Shown piece by piece: positions 1 to 6,402 of a DNA stretch of 64,000 bases (position 1 is its first letter; each line of letters begins with the position of its first letter). Below the pieces are notes generated by a model. That model was given only the letters and a program-made list of their open reading frames with translations, searched no databases and was not told where the DNA came from. The stretch comes from a virus. The position numbers were made by a program, and so were the translations under genes. The stretch lies in the IMG/VR virus record IMGVR_UViG_3300025085_000010, positions 1 to 64,000 of that record. One strand, 5' to 3'.

Positions 1-195
1 CATAATGATCTGAACGAAGAAGATTATATCACTACATTACTTCATGAGTTGGTCCATGTAGTACAGAATGAGCAAGGAATTACGTCGGATAAAGTAAGAG
101 AAGATCAAGCATATCACATGGAGAAGGTGTTATATAAGAACTATTGTGCCAGTGAGAGAACTGTCCCAAACCCGCTTGATTATTCCCCCGTTTAG
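1..195 (+). CDS. HExxH metallopeptidase-like protein, 3' fragment
   Basis: An open frame runs from base 1 to a TAG at 193-195 and gives the last 64 residues of a protein whose start lies outside the window. It contains HELVH (residues 15-19 of the fragment), the zinc-binding HExxH motif of metallopeptidases. About 17 residues later comes an ExxAY-type segment (EDQAY), which could supply the third, glutamate ligand as in gluzincin-type enzymes. Substrate and family cannot be named from the fragment. Phage proteins of this size with HExxH are often uncharacterised. It is the first gene of the accessory region left of the baseplate cluster. Confidence 0.65.
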   Translation, partial: HNDLNEEDYITTLLHELVHVVQNEQGITSDKVREDQAYHMEKVLYKNYCASERTVPNPLDYSPV

Positions 196-268
196 CCCTA
201 TATTGGCCACATGGGAGGGAAGGCAACCAACCCGACCCGCTTAACTCACCTCACTTCAACTCATCTCC

Positions 269-607
269 ATGCGTAAGATCGAAACCCAAATGAATGCTGC
301 CATTTCTAACAATCAGAACTGGTCATCTGCAAACACAACGGTTCATTTTAACGAAGAAGAAAACCTCTCTATTGTTCGTCTTTATGGCAACAAAATTGCT
401 GAGGTAGGTGATACTTTCATTCGTCTCTTTGATGGCGGTCATCAGTCTAATACAACTAAATCACGTCTGAATGCTATTCTCTCTGAGCACGGTGATTGTG
501 GTGACAAAGTATTCGCAAAAAACTTTGATTGGTTTATTTCGATGAACACTGCCGAAGGAATTACCACCGTTCCTTTCTTCTCTTCTATGCGTCTTGCTAA
601 CTACTGA
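269..607 (+). CDS. conserved phage hypothetical protein (112 aa)
   Basis: This is a 112-residue acidic/neutral soluble protein with no signal peptide, membrane segment or catalytic motif that I recognise. The central part, around residues 37-72, has the look of a small folded domain (IVRLYGNKIAEVGD, then IRLFDGGHQS and a basic helix). Proteins of this type recur in cyanomyovirus early/accessory regions, but I know no function. The ATG at 269 lies 73 bases after the preceding gene. Two long-loop stem-loops follow the stop codon. Confidence 0.75.
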   Translation: MRKIETQMNAAISNNQNWSSANTTVHFNEEENLSIVRLYGNKIAEVGDTFIRLFDGGHQSNTTKSRLNAILSEHGDCGDKVFAKNFDWFISMNTAEGITTVPFFSSMRLANY

Positions 608-617
608 TTAACATTTA

Positions 618-654
618 ATCTGGGCACGTTAGCTTGCATCGGTAAGTCCCAGAT
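618..654 (+). other. stem-loop, 7-bp stem with 23-nt loop
   Basis: ATCTGGG at 618-624 pairs perfectly with CCCAGAT at 648-654 across a 23-nt loop. It lies just after the stop of the 112-aa gene and has no U-run, so it is not a typical terminator. A second similar stem-loop follows at 660-693. The function is unknown; a structured 3' UTR or small RNA is possible. Confidence 0.4.
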
Positions 655-659
655 CAATA

Positions 660-693
660 ACTAGGCAGCACAGTACTCAGCATAAGACCTAGT
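660..693 (+). other. second stem-loop, 6-bp stem with 22-nt loop
   Basis: ACTAGG at 660-665 pairs with CCTAGT at 688-693, and the loop is 22 nt. It follows the 618-654 stem-loop by five bases and has nearly the same loop size, in a 148-base gap between two small genes. Confidence 0.35.
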
Positions 694-755
694 ATTAAAA
701 CAGTCCTGGTGATGACTTAAAACTCACTAATTACAAACTCTATCTAACACTTTTC

Positions 756-848
756 ATGTCTAAGTCTGATCTCTTCTCTGCTCTTGAATCTGCACAGAAT
801 GGTAATGATATTCTTCTCATCCTGGAGGCAATTGAAGCACTCTATTGA
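756..848 (+). CDS. small phage protein (30 aa)
   Basis: ATG at 756 opens a 30-residue frame ending in TGA at 846-848 (MSKSDLFSALESAQNG..., ending EAIEAL Y). It would form one or two amphipathic helices. It lies between a 148-base gap and a strong terminator that begins 31 bases after its stop, as expected for the last gene of a transcript. Very short helical proteins with this N-terminal pattern occur repeatedly in cyanophages, but I can give no function. Translation is plausible, not proven. Confidence 0.5.
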   Translation: MSKSDLFSALESAQNGNDILLILEAIEALY

Positions 849-878
849 TTAGATAGTAAGAACAACTGAATCACACTA

Positions 879-904
879 AGGGGGTACAAAAACCCCCTCT
901 TTTT
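879..904 (+). terminator. rho-independent terminator
   Basis: An A-GGGGG arm at 879-884 pairs with CCCCC-T at 893-898 over an 8-nt loop (TACAAAAA), and a T-rich tail TCTTTTT follows to 904. It ends the transcript of the small genes at 269-848 and isolates them from the 849-1269 regulatory stretch. Confidence 0.85.
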
Positions 905-991
905 ATACCCATATATAAGGATTATGCCTTAAAAAGTATTAAAAAAGGCTTTTTAAATGGCTTTCCTTTGTTTATATCGTTCTTAACAAGT

Positions 992-1051
992 CTGTGGAAA
1001 AGGTATCATTTACCTGTGGATAAAGGTATATTTCTGTGGATAAGTGTGTTT
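992..1051 (+). repeat. three iteron-like direct repeats containing DnaA boxes
   Basis: Three direct copies of a 20-22 bp unit begin at 992, 1014 and 1034. Each starts with CTGTGGA followed by AAAA or TAA, and the first two continue with AGGTAT. Within them, 1015-1023 and 1035-1043 read TGTGGATAA, the exact complement of the DnaA box TTATCCACA. The copy at 993-1001 reads TGTGGAAAA, the complement of TTTTCCACA, the box form reported for cyanobacterial oriC regions. AT-rich DNA (TTAATTAATGATGATTTAAAT) follows. This is a candidate origin or DnaA-responsive regulatory site in the gene-free stretch 849-1269, where I find no plausible gene. Confidence 0.55.
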
Positions 1052-1191
1052 CTATGTGTTAATTAATGATGATTTAAATGTGTCATAGAGTAGTGATCTT
1101 TGCCCGCAGGCTATCACGAACACACAGAAATGTCAAGGGGGCGCTGATAAGTTTTTCTGAGGATTGACATCGCAAATTTATCAGTCTTTCT

Positions 1192-1199
1192 TATAAATA
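1192..1199 (+). promoter_or_regulatory. T4-type late promoter motif TATAAATA
   Basis: This is an exact match to the T4 late promoter octamer, upstream of the 58-aa gene at 1270. It lies 13 bases before the TTGACA of a sigma-70 promoter, so the gene may be expressed in two phases. Confidence 0.45.
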
Positions 1200-1211
1200 C
1201 TGATTGGAAGA

Positions 1212-1240
1212 TTGACAATATCCCTCAGGCAGTCTATACT
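1212..1240 (+). promoter_or_regulatory. sigma-70 promoter for the 58-aa gene
   Basis: TTGACA at 1212-1217, a 17-bp spacer and TATACT at 1235-1240 form a near-consensus host sigma-70 promoter. Transcription would start near 1247, about 23 bases before the ATG at 1270. This is consistent with early expression. Confidence 0.8.
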
Positions 1241-1269
1241 AGTAAAGTCACACCACCAGGACACCACTT

Positions 1270-1446
1270 ATGTCAGTCGCTATCAGTCAGGCACAAAAGC
1301 AACGTTACAGAATCACCCTGGATTTAGAGGTGATGGAAGACTTCAACCCACACAATATTGATTGGGAGAATCTATTTGAACTGGAAGGAAATGAGCAGCT
1401 GATTGATAGTTACGTAGAGGACCTGAGTAATCCTGTCAGGTGGTGA
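1270..1446 (+). CDS. small conserved phage protein (58 aa)
   Basis: ATG at 1270 opens a 58-residue acidic protein ending in TGA at 1444-1446. It contains the segment MEDFNPHNIDWENLFEL, a pattern I associate with small early proteins of cyanomyoviruses, then a C-terminal acidic helix. It directly follows a strong sigma-70 promoter and is probably an early product, perhaps a host-takeover factor, though nothing in the sequence shows a function. AGGA lies about 9 bases upstream of the start. Confidence 0.75.
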   Translation: MSVAISQAQKQRYRITLDLEVMEDFNPHNIDWENLFELEGNEQLIDSYVEDLSNPVRW

Positions 1447-1514
1447 TTGATGGCAGTTACTGACAGTTAGTCTCAGAACAGTTAGTAACACTTAGCAGTC
1501 TTATAACACGGGGG

Positions 1515-1543
1515 TTGACATCAGTTAGTCTCCGTGCTATTAT
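1515..1543 (+). promoter_or_regulatory. sigma-70 promoter with long leader
   Basis: TTGACA at 1515-1520, a 17-bp spacer and TATTAT at 1538-1543. The expected start is near 1550, about 160 bases before the ATG at 1713. The leader contains a GC-rich imperfect hairpin (1563-1602). Confidence 0.75.
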
Positions 1544-1562
1544 ACAGTGAATCGACAGTGTT

Positions 1563-1602
1563 TATGGGCGGCGTTGTTGTGGCGTTGCGCCGCGTGCCCG
1601 TA
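1563..1602 (+). other. GC-rich bulged hairpin in the 5' leader
   Basis: TATGGGC at 1563-1569 pairs with GCCCGTA at 1596-1602 (one G-T pair). GGCG at 1570-1573 then pairs with CGCC at 1588-1591, leaving a 4-nt bulge and a 14-nt loop. The stretch is far richer in GC than its surroundings and lies just inside the transcript expected from the promoter at 1515-1543. It could be a regulatory leader or a small RNA. Confidence 0.4.
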
Positions 1603-1712
1603 TATAAAAACGACCTACTACCCTAACCTACAGAGGTGACAGATCGCGAGAGATATATAAAGCGACTTACGAATACAAAAAGGAAAAAAAAATTCCGCGC
1701 AAAAAAATTCTT

Positions 1713-1931
1713 ATGGAAAAGGTTTATCACATCTATGCGAAACAAGAGTGTTTATACAATAGTTTAAATGAAGAACAATTTATTAATACATGGGAAACCC
1801 TCAAGGGGATGGTTGGTTTAATGCAAACTGATTATCAACTTGAGGATTTAACATATGAGGAGATTGTTTGCGCCCATGGAGGCTCTGGGGTAGGTAATCT
1901 ACATGAACCACCTGGGAGCGATTCATATTAG
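1713..1931 (+). CDS. conserved cyanophage-type small protein (72 aa)
   Basis: This is a 72-residue acidic protein. It starts MEKVYHIYAKQECLYNSL, followed by a helical stretch (EEQFINTWETLKGMVGLM) and an acidic LEDLTYEEI segment. The last 20 residues are Gly/Ser/Pro-rich and probably flexible. I recognise the N-terminal two thirds as a family common in cyanomyoviruses, of unknown function. The ATG at 1713 follows an A-rich leader. The gene is served by the promoter at 1515-1543. Confidence 0.8.
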   Translation: MEKVYHIYAKQECLYNSLNEEQFINTWETLKGMVGLMQTDYQLEDLTYEEIVCAHGGSGVGNLHEPPGSDSY

Positions 1932-1954
1932 AGAACCGCATTAGGTTTCTGATA

Positions 1955-1983
1955 TTGACAACCTACATATAAACTGTTAGAAT
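1955..1983 (+). promoter_or_regulatory. sigma-70 promoter for the glycosyltransferase gene
   Basis: TTGACA at 1955-1960, a 17-bp spacer and TAGAAT at 1978-1983, with a start expected near 1990. The leader to the ATG at 2006 would be about 16 bases. Confidence 0.65.
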
Positions 1984-2005
1984 TGAACTGAAGTTTCTAA
2001 GACTT

Positions 2006-2776
2006 ATGGCAAAAGGATTTACTGTTAAGGCGAATGCCCCCAAACCCAAGAAGACAGAGGAGTGGGACATCGCGGCAATCAAGCAACGTATGCGGGGTAA
2101 GACCATCGTATTCTGTTTACCAGGCCGTGGTTGTTCATTTACGTTTCTGAAGAACTTTGTACAACTGTGCTTTGATATGGTACAGAATGGAATGAGTATT
2201 CAGATCAGTCAAGATTATTCATCGATGGTTAACTTTGCACGTTGTAAGTGCTTAGGTGCGAATGTATTACGTGGTCCCAAGCAAGTTCCCTGGGATGGCA
2301 AATTAGAATATGACTATCAACTATGGATCGACTCAGATATTGTTTTTGATACAAACAAGTTCTGGCAGTTGTGTGACTTAAGTGTTCCGGCAGAAGGTGA
2401 AGAGCGTGGTATTACTGGAGGTTGGTATGCTACAGAAGATGGTGTCACAACATCAGTCGCACACTGGTTAGAAGAGGATGATTTCCGTAAGAATGGTGGA
2501 GTGATGAATCACGAAACTGTCGAATCTATTTCCAAACGACGCAAACCATTCACTGTTGATTATACAGGATTTGGATGGGTTATGATTAAGAAGGGAGTAT
2601 TTGAGGAAATGGAATACCCCTGGTTTGCCCCTAAGATGCAAGTCTTTGAGAGTGGGAATGTCCAGGACATGTGTGGTGAGGATGTCTCATTCTGTTTAGA
2701 TGCTAAAGAGATGGGATATGAGATCTGGTGCGATCCTCGTATCAGAGTTGGTCACGAAAAAACTCGCGTTATTTGA
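2006..2776 (+). CDS. GT-A type glycosyltransferase
   Basis: This 256-residue soluble protein has the pattern LWIDSDIVF at residues 106-114. D109-S-D111 forms the metal/nucleotide-sugar-binding DXD motif of GT-A glycosyltransferases. Upstream, the IVFCLPGRG strand-loop (34-42) and an ARCKCLGANVLRG helix fit the Rossmann-like nucleotide-binding half seen in Anp1-like/GT2-type enzymes. The late FGWVMIKKGVFE segment resembles the acceptor side. It would transfer a sugar to a phage or host target (virion protein, LPS or DNA), which the sequence does not tell. It has its own promoter (1955-1983) and ends 11 bases before a small basic gene. Confidence 0.75.
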   Translation: MAKGFTVKANAPKPKKTEEWDIAAIKQRMRGKTIVFCLPGRGCSFTFLKNFVQLCFDMVQNGMSIQISQDYSSMVNFARCKCLGANVLRGPKQVPWDGKLEYDYQLWIDSDIVFDTNKFWQLCDLSVPAEGEERGITGGWYATEDGVTTSVAHWLEEDDFRKNGGVMNHETVESISKRRKPFTVDYTGFGWVMIKKGVFEEMEYPWFAPKMQVFESGNVQDMCGEDVSFCLDAKEMGYEIWCDPRIRVGHEKTRVI

Positions 2777-2787
2777 GGTACTGAATT

Positions 2788-2922
2788 ATGATGATGAAAG
2801 GCGGCACTTATGTTAAGAGTAAGCCGAAAAAAACTCGCCAAGGAAACTCGCAGTATACGTTGAGATCCGCGACTTCTCGTAATAAAGCGAAAAAGAAGTA
2901 TCGGGGACAAGGAAGAGGTTAA
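2788..2922 (+). CDS. small basic Gly/Lys-rich phage protein (44 aa)
   Basis: ATG at 2788, in a run of three ATG codons, opens a 44-residue, strongly basic protein ending in TAA at 2920-2922. It begins MMMKGGTYVKSKPKKTRQG and ends KKKYRGQGRG. It has no fold I recognise and would be disordered and nucleic-acid-binding by charge. Small proteins with the same GGTYVKSKPKKTRQG start and YRGQG end are a recurring family in T4-like cyanophages. It lies 11 bases after the glycosyltransferase and 25 before the next gene, so it is likely co-transcribed. Confidence 0.7.
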   Translation: MMMKGGTYVKSKPKKTRQGNSQYTLRSATSRNKAKKKYRGQGRG

Positions 2923-2947
2923 ATAGAAGCAGTTATATTAGTTTATA

Positions 2948-3658
2948 ATGGCTGCGTTAATTTGTAACCTCCCCTCGGTTGAAGTATGGGTAAGAAAAGA
3001 ATATCTTACTGATCATCAATCTGGTCATGGTGAATTTGTTAAAGGCGTCTGGGTATCGTGTAAGTCGATACCTGGGCGCACTTTTTATTTTGAGACATAC
3101 TTACCAGAGTATGCTGCTATGTACGATAAACTGCCTATCAGTGCGTTTGTAAGCGCCCCTGAGACGCCTAGTCCTGATATGGACCTACCTAACCTACAAT
3201 TCTGGAATTGCATGGATTACGGCGTTGTGGCTATCACTAAGCAGTTTATTGGTTCGATGGACTATGAACTGTATACAAGAGACCATGGTATACAGAAAGG
3301 CACCTACATTTGTACAATTGACAACTATCATCAGGATCCAGAGGTAGTTGATTATGCAACAAGTGAAAATCCAGCTGAGCACAAGTCTCATAACTTGATT
3401 GAACTTGAAAATGGACAGTATGCACTGTATCCTAATAATAGAATGCGTATCTATGACAACAGTTTGACACCTGTTGAACCTAAAATACCTGATTTTAAGG
3501 TTTCGACTCAATATTATCAAGTTGAAAATGGTTTTGAACGTCTTGGAATGGGTCGTGAAGACGAATATTTCTGGAAAACGTCAAAAGAACGTGAAATTGA
3601 AGAAGAAAAAAATGAAGATATGTACAAATCACAAGAAAATCGCCCTGTAGACCCCTAG
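2948..3658 (+). CDS. conserved cyanophage hypothetical protein (236 aa)
   Basis: A 236-residue protein with a structured N-terminal half (CNLPSVEVWVRKEYL..., GVWVSCKSIPGRTFYFETYLPE, KLPISAFV) and a highly charged C-terminal tail (about residues 205-236, Glu/Lys-rich). It has no catalytic motif, signal or membrane segment. The N-terminal sequence is one I associate with a protein family conserved in cyanomyoviruses next to the baseplate genes. A structural or morphogenesis role is likely from position only. It lies 220 bases upstream of gene 25, with one small gene between them. Confidence 0.8.
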   Translation: MAALICNLPSVEVWVRKEYLTDHQSGHGEFVKGVWVSCKSIPGRTFYFETYLPEYAAMYDKLPISAFVSAPETPSPDMDLPNLQFWNCMDYGVVAITKQFIGSMDYELYTRDHGIQKGTYICTIDNYHQDPEVVDYATSENPAEHKSHNLIELENGQYALYPNNRMRIYDNSLTPVEPKIPDFKVSTQYYQVENGFERLGMGREDEYFWKTSKEREIEEEKNEDMYKSQENRPVDP

Positions 3659-3669
3659 GAAAGAAAAAA

Positions 3670-3831
3670 ATGACTCCAAATCACGATTTTTTAGACAACT
3701 TAGCTAATGATAGTCATCAAAAAATGCTTCGTGAAATCGCAAATGATGATTTAACACCCAAAAAGCGGGATTCTATAGAAGAAACTGAATTTTTTGAAAA
3801 TCAGTTAACTCCAGAACCACTTTATGAGTAA
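3670..3831 (+). CDS. small acidic phage protein (53 aa)
   Basis: ATG at 3670, eleven bases after the previous stop, opens a 53-residue acidic protein ending in TAA at 3829-3831. Residues 7-27 form a likely helix (FLDNLANDSHQKMLREIA), and the C-terminal half is rich in Glu and Pro. An A-rich stretch precedes the start (GGAAAGAAAAAA, with weak GGA). No homologue is recognised. It is the last gene before the late promoter of gene 25. Confidence 0.6.
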   Translation: MTPNHDFLDNLANDSHQKMLREIANDDLTPKKRDSIEETEFFENQLTPEPLYE

Positions 3832-3848
3832 AATCCTGATTATGCCTT

Positions 3849-3856
3849 AATAAATA
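3849..3856 (+). promoter_or_regulatory. late promoter motif AATAAATA before gene 25
   Basis: This is a TATAAATA-like octamer 22 bases before the GTG start of gene 25. It is the probable gp55-dependent promoter for the baseplate operon 25-6-giant. Confidence 0.6.
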
Positions 3857-3877
3857 AGATATAATCGCTGGATTTTT

Positions 3878-4279
3878 GTGCCTTTAGAACGGGTAAGTCA
3901 AGGTTTTAGAGATGTTAGTATGACATTTCAGAGACATCCTCTGAATGATGATATTATTGCGCTCAAAAATGAGCAAGCCATCGCCCGTTCAGTAAAAAAT
4001 ATCGTATTTACAACTCCTGGAGAGAAGTTTTTTGATCAAGATTTTGGATCTAAGATAAGTGCTTCTCTTTTTGAAAATCTTGATGACATTTCTGCAAGTA
4101 TTATTGAACAAGAAATTAGATCATCTATTGGTATATACGAACCAAGAGTTAAATTGGTTTCTGTAAAGTTGAATCCAGACTATGATAGTAATGCATTTAA
4201 TGCAACTATCATCTATAAAATTATTGGTGCGGATGTGCCTCCTCAAGAATTACAATTCGTCTTGCAACAAACTAGGTAA
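3878..4279 (+). CDS. gp25: baseplate wedge protein gp25
   Basis: At 133 residues it matches T4 gp25 (132). It shows the typical signature of the gp25/lysozyme-like wedge family: a DIIALKNEQAIARSVKNIVFTTPGEKFFDQDFGSKI segment containing the conserved EPRV/TTPGE-type motifs. gp25 sits at the core of the baseplate wedge, where it binds gp6 and the sheath initiator and helps trigger sheath contraction. The start codon is GTG at 3878, the first start after the late promoter. Gene 6 follows three bases after the stop, so the two are probably translationally coupled. Confidence 0.92.
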   Translation: MPLERVSQGFRDVSMTFQRHPLNDDIIALKNEQAIARSVKNIVFTTPGEKFFDQDFGSKISASLFENLDDISASIIEQEIRSSIGIYEPRVKLVSVKLNPDYDSNAFNATIIYKIIGADVPPQELQFVLQQTR

Positions 4280-4282
4280 AAA

Positions 4283-6385
4283 ATGCCATTAGCTAATTTC
4301 ACTAACCTAGATTTTAATCAGGTTAAAACAACACTCCGAGAATATCTTAAAGAGAATTCTAATTTTACAGATTATGATTTTGAGGGGTCGAATTTATCGA
4401 CTATTCTCGATGTCTTGGCATATAATACCTACATCACCTCTTATAACGCGAATATGGTCGCGAATGAGGTATTCATCGATAGTGCGACATTAAGAGAAAA
4501 TGTCGTCTCTTTAGCAAGAAATATTGGATATTTACCAAAATCAAGAAAAGCAGCAAGAGGTGTTGTTACATTTCAGGTCAATACTGCCAATATAACTCCC
4601 GTCCCATCAACAATAACTCTTAAAAAAGGTCCAACAGTCACTTCTTCTGGATCTTTTGGCAATCAATCATATGTTTTTTGCATTTTAGAGGATATCACAG
4701 TTCCTGTAGTTAATAATATTGCAACTTTTTCTAATATTTCGGTTTATGAGGGAACATTACTAACGTCTAACTTTACTCAAAACTATAGAAATCCAAATCA
4801 AAAGTTTATTTTAGACAATAATGGTATTGATACCGATTTAATAACGGTTACAGTAAGACCAAATGAGTCATCATCTAGAAGTGTTAAGTATTCGCGTCAA
4901 GATAGTTTATTTGATGTAAAGTCCGATTCAAAAGTTTATTATCTTCAAGAAGTTGATGATGAAAGATATCAAGTAATCTTCGGTGATGGTATTTTTGGAA
5001 ATAGACTCGAAGACAATAATTATATCAGTGTAGACTATATTTCATCTAGTGGTGATGCCGCAAATGGGGTAAGTTCATTTGCTTTTGCTGGAAGATTGGT
5101 CTATAACCGAAATGCACAAGAATATAAGGTAACTTCTGGCATATCCCTCGTATCAACCGGTCTTGGAGCTGGTGGTGGTGAACCAATTGAAAGTGTTGAG
5201 TCAATCAAAAAGTTTGCACCAAGGATTTATGCTTCTCAGAACAGAGCACTGACTGCAAATGACTATGAAACACTGATTCCTGCTAGAATTTACCCAGAAA
5301 CTGAGTCTATTTCTGTTTTTGGTGGCGAAGAGTTGGTTCCACCTCAGTATGGTAAAGTTTTTATAAGCATCAAACCAAGATTTGGGGATTTTCTTCCAAA
5401 TTTGATCAAAGAAAATATCAAACTCAAATTAAAGAAATTTGCAGTTGCTGGAATTGTTCCTGAAATTCTAGATCTCAAATATTTGTATCTTGAGGTTAAT
5501 TCAAAAATTTATTACAACTCAAATCTTGCGCCATCTGCAGCTGCTGTTTCTACAATTGTTCAAAACAACGTCACTAAGTATTCTGAGTCCAGTGAATTAA
5601 ATAAGTACGGAGCAAGATTAAAATATAGTAAATTCTTGAAAGTTGTTGATGACAGTCACGAATCCGTGATGTCAAACATCACAACTATAAGTATGAGAAG
5701 GGATTTGAGAGTTCTCATCAACCAATTTGCAGAATATCAAATTGGTTTTGGTAATGAAATTTATATTAAGAGAATGGATGGGTATAATATTAAATCATCT
5801 GCAATTTTGGTGGCAGGTATTAATCAACCAGTTTATGTTTCGGATGTTCCAGACACAAATAGAGTTACAGGAAGTCTTTTCTTCTTTACGGTTCCAAGTA
5901 TTGGTTCACAAACTCCAACAGTAGTAAGAAGAAACGTTGGTACGATTAATTACGCAACAGGAGTCATTACATTAAATCCAGTTAATATTACTGGCGCAAA
6001 AATCAAAGATGGAGTTCAAACATTAGAAATTTCTGCAAGCCCAACCTCAAATGATGTTGTTGGATTACAGGATCTTTATTTGCAACTAGATATTAGTAAC
6101 AGTAATTTTGAAACTGTTGTTGATGAGATTTCTTCGGGACTTGACCCATCTGCATCCAACTATGTTGTATCGTCAAGTTATGCTAATGGAAATCTGGTTC
6201 GCTCCGGTGGACCAACCACAACCACATCCACGGTTAATAGATCAACTGCAACTACATCCACAACGGCTACAACGGCATCTAGTGGCACATCAGTATCATC
6301 TAGTGGAGCATCAGGAGGTACTTCTTACTCAGGAACTACCACATCTTCATCAGGTACATCAACTTCAGGTTCAACCTCATACTAA
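4283..6385 (+). CDS. gp6: baseplate wedge protein gp6
   Basis: This 700-residue protein (T4 gp6: 660) begins with the gp6/baseplate-J-like pattern: FEGSNLSTILDVLAYNTYITSYNANMVANEVFIDSATLRENVVSLARNIGYLPKS at about residues 33-85. A long beta-rich middle follows, with a YQVIFGDGIFGN motif near 230. gp6 dimers form the inner ring of the baseplate. The last 55 or so residues are a low-complexity Thr/Ser/Gly tail absent from T4 gp6. The gene follows gene 25 by 3 bases and precedes the giant gene by 17. Confidence 0.93.
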   Translation: MPLANFTNLDFNQVKTTLREYLKENSNFTDYDFEGSNLSTILDVLAYNTYITSYNANMVANEVFIDSATLRENVVSLARNIGYLPKSRKAARGVVTFQVNTANITPVPSTITLKKGPTVTSSGSFGNQSYVFCILEDITVPVVNNIATFSNISVYEGTLLTSNFTQNYRNPNQKFILDNNGIDTDLITVTVRPNESSSRSVKYSRQDSLFDVKSDSKVYYLQEVDDERYQVIFGDGIFGNRLEDNNYISVDYISSSGDAANGVSSFAFAGRLVYNRNAQEYKVTSGISLVSTGLGAGGGEPIESVESIKKFAPRIYASQNRALTANDYETLIPARIYPETESISVFGGEELVPPQYGKVFISIKPRFGDFLPNLIKENIKLKLKKFAVAGIVPEILDLKYLYLEVNSKIYYNSNLAPSAAAVSTIVQNNVTKYSESSELNKYGARLKYSKFLKVVDDSHESVMSNITTISMRRDLRVLINQFAEYQIGFGNEIYIKRMDGYNIKSSAILVAGINQPVYVSDVPDTNRVTGSLFFFTVPSIGSQTPTVVRRNVGTINYATGVITLNPVNITGAKIKDGVQTLEISASPTSNDVVGLQDLYLQLDISNSNFETVVDEISSGLDPSASNYVVSSSYANGNLVRSGGPTTTTSTVNRSTATTSTTATTASSGTSVSSSGASGGTSYSGTTTSSSGTSTSGSTSY

Positions 6386-6402
6386 GACGATAAATTCATA
6401 AA

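Noticed and set aside
618-693. tRNA-like structure
   Set aside because: The two stem-loops have 22-23 nt loops and lack acceptor stem, anticodon and T-loop patterns. No tRNA gene is seen anywhere in the window.
1164-1197. Promoter pair TTGACA at 1164-1169 with TATAAA at 1192-1197
   Set aside because: The 22-bp spacer is too long; the TATAAATA there is better read as a late motif.
920-3850. 13-base word GATTATGCCTTAA present at 920-932 and 3838-3850
   Set aside because: Repeats of this length are expected by chance in a window of this size, and the contexts differ.
6108-6401. 97-aa +1-frame open frame over the end of gene 6, possible frameshift product
   Set aside because: It is a Gln/His/Leu-rich shadow of the Ser/Thr-rich tail. 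I see no slippery heptamer with a downstream structure, and gp6 is intact.
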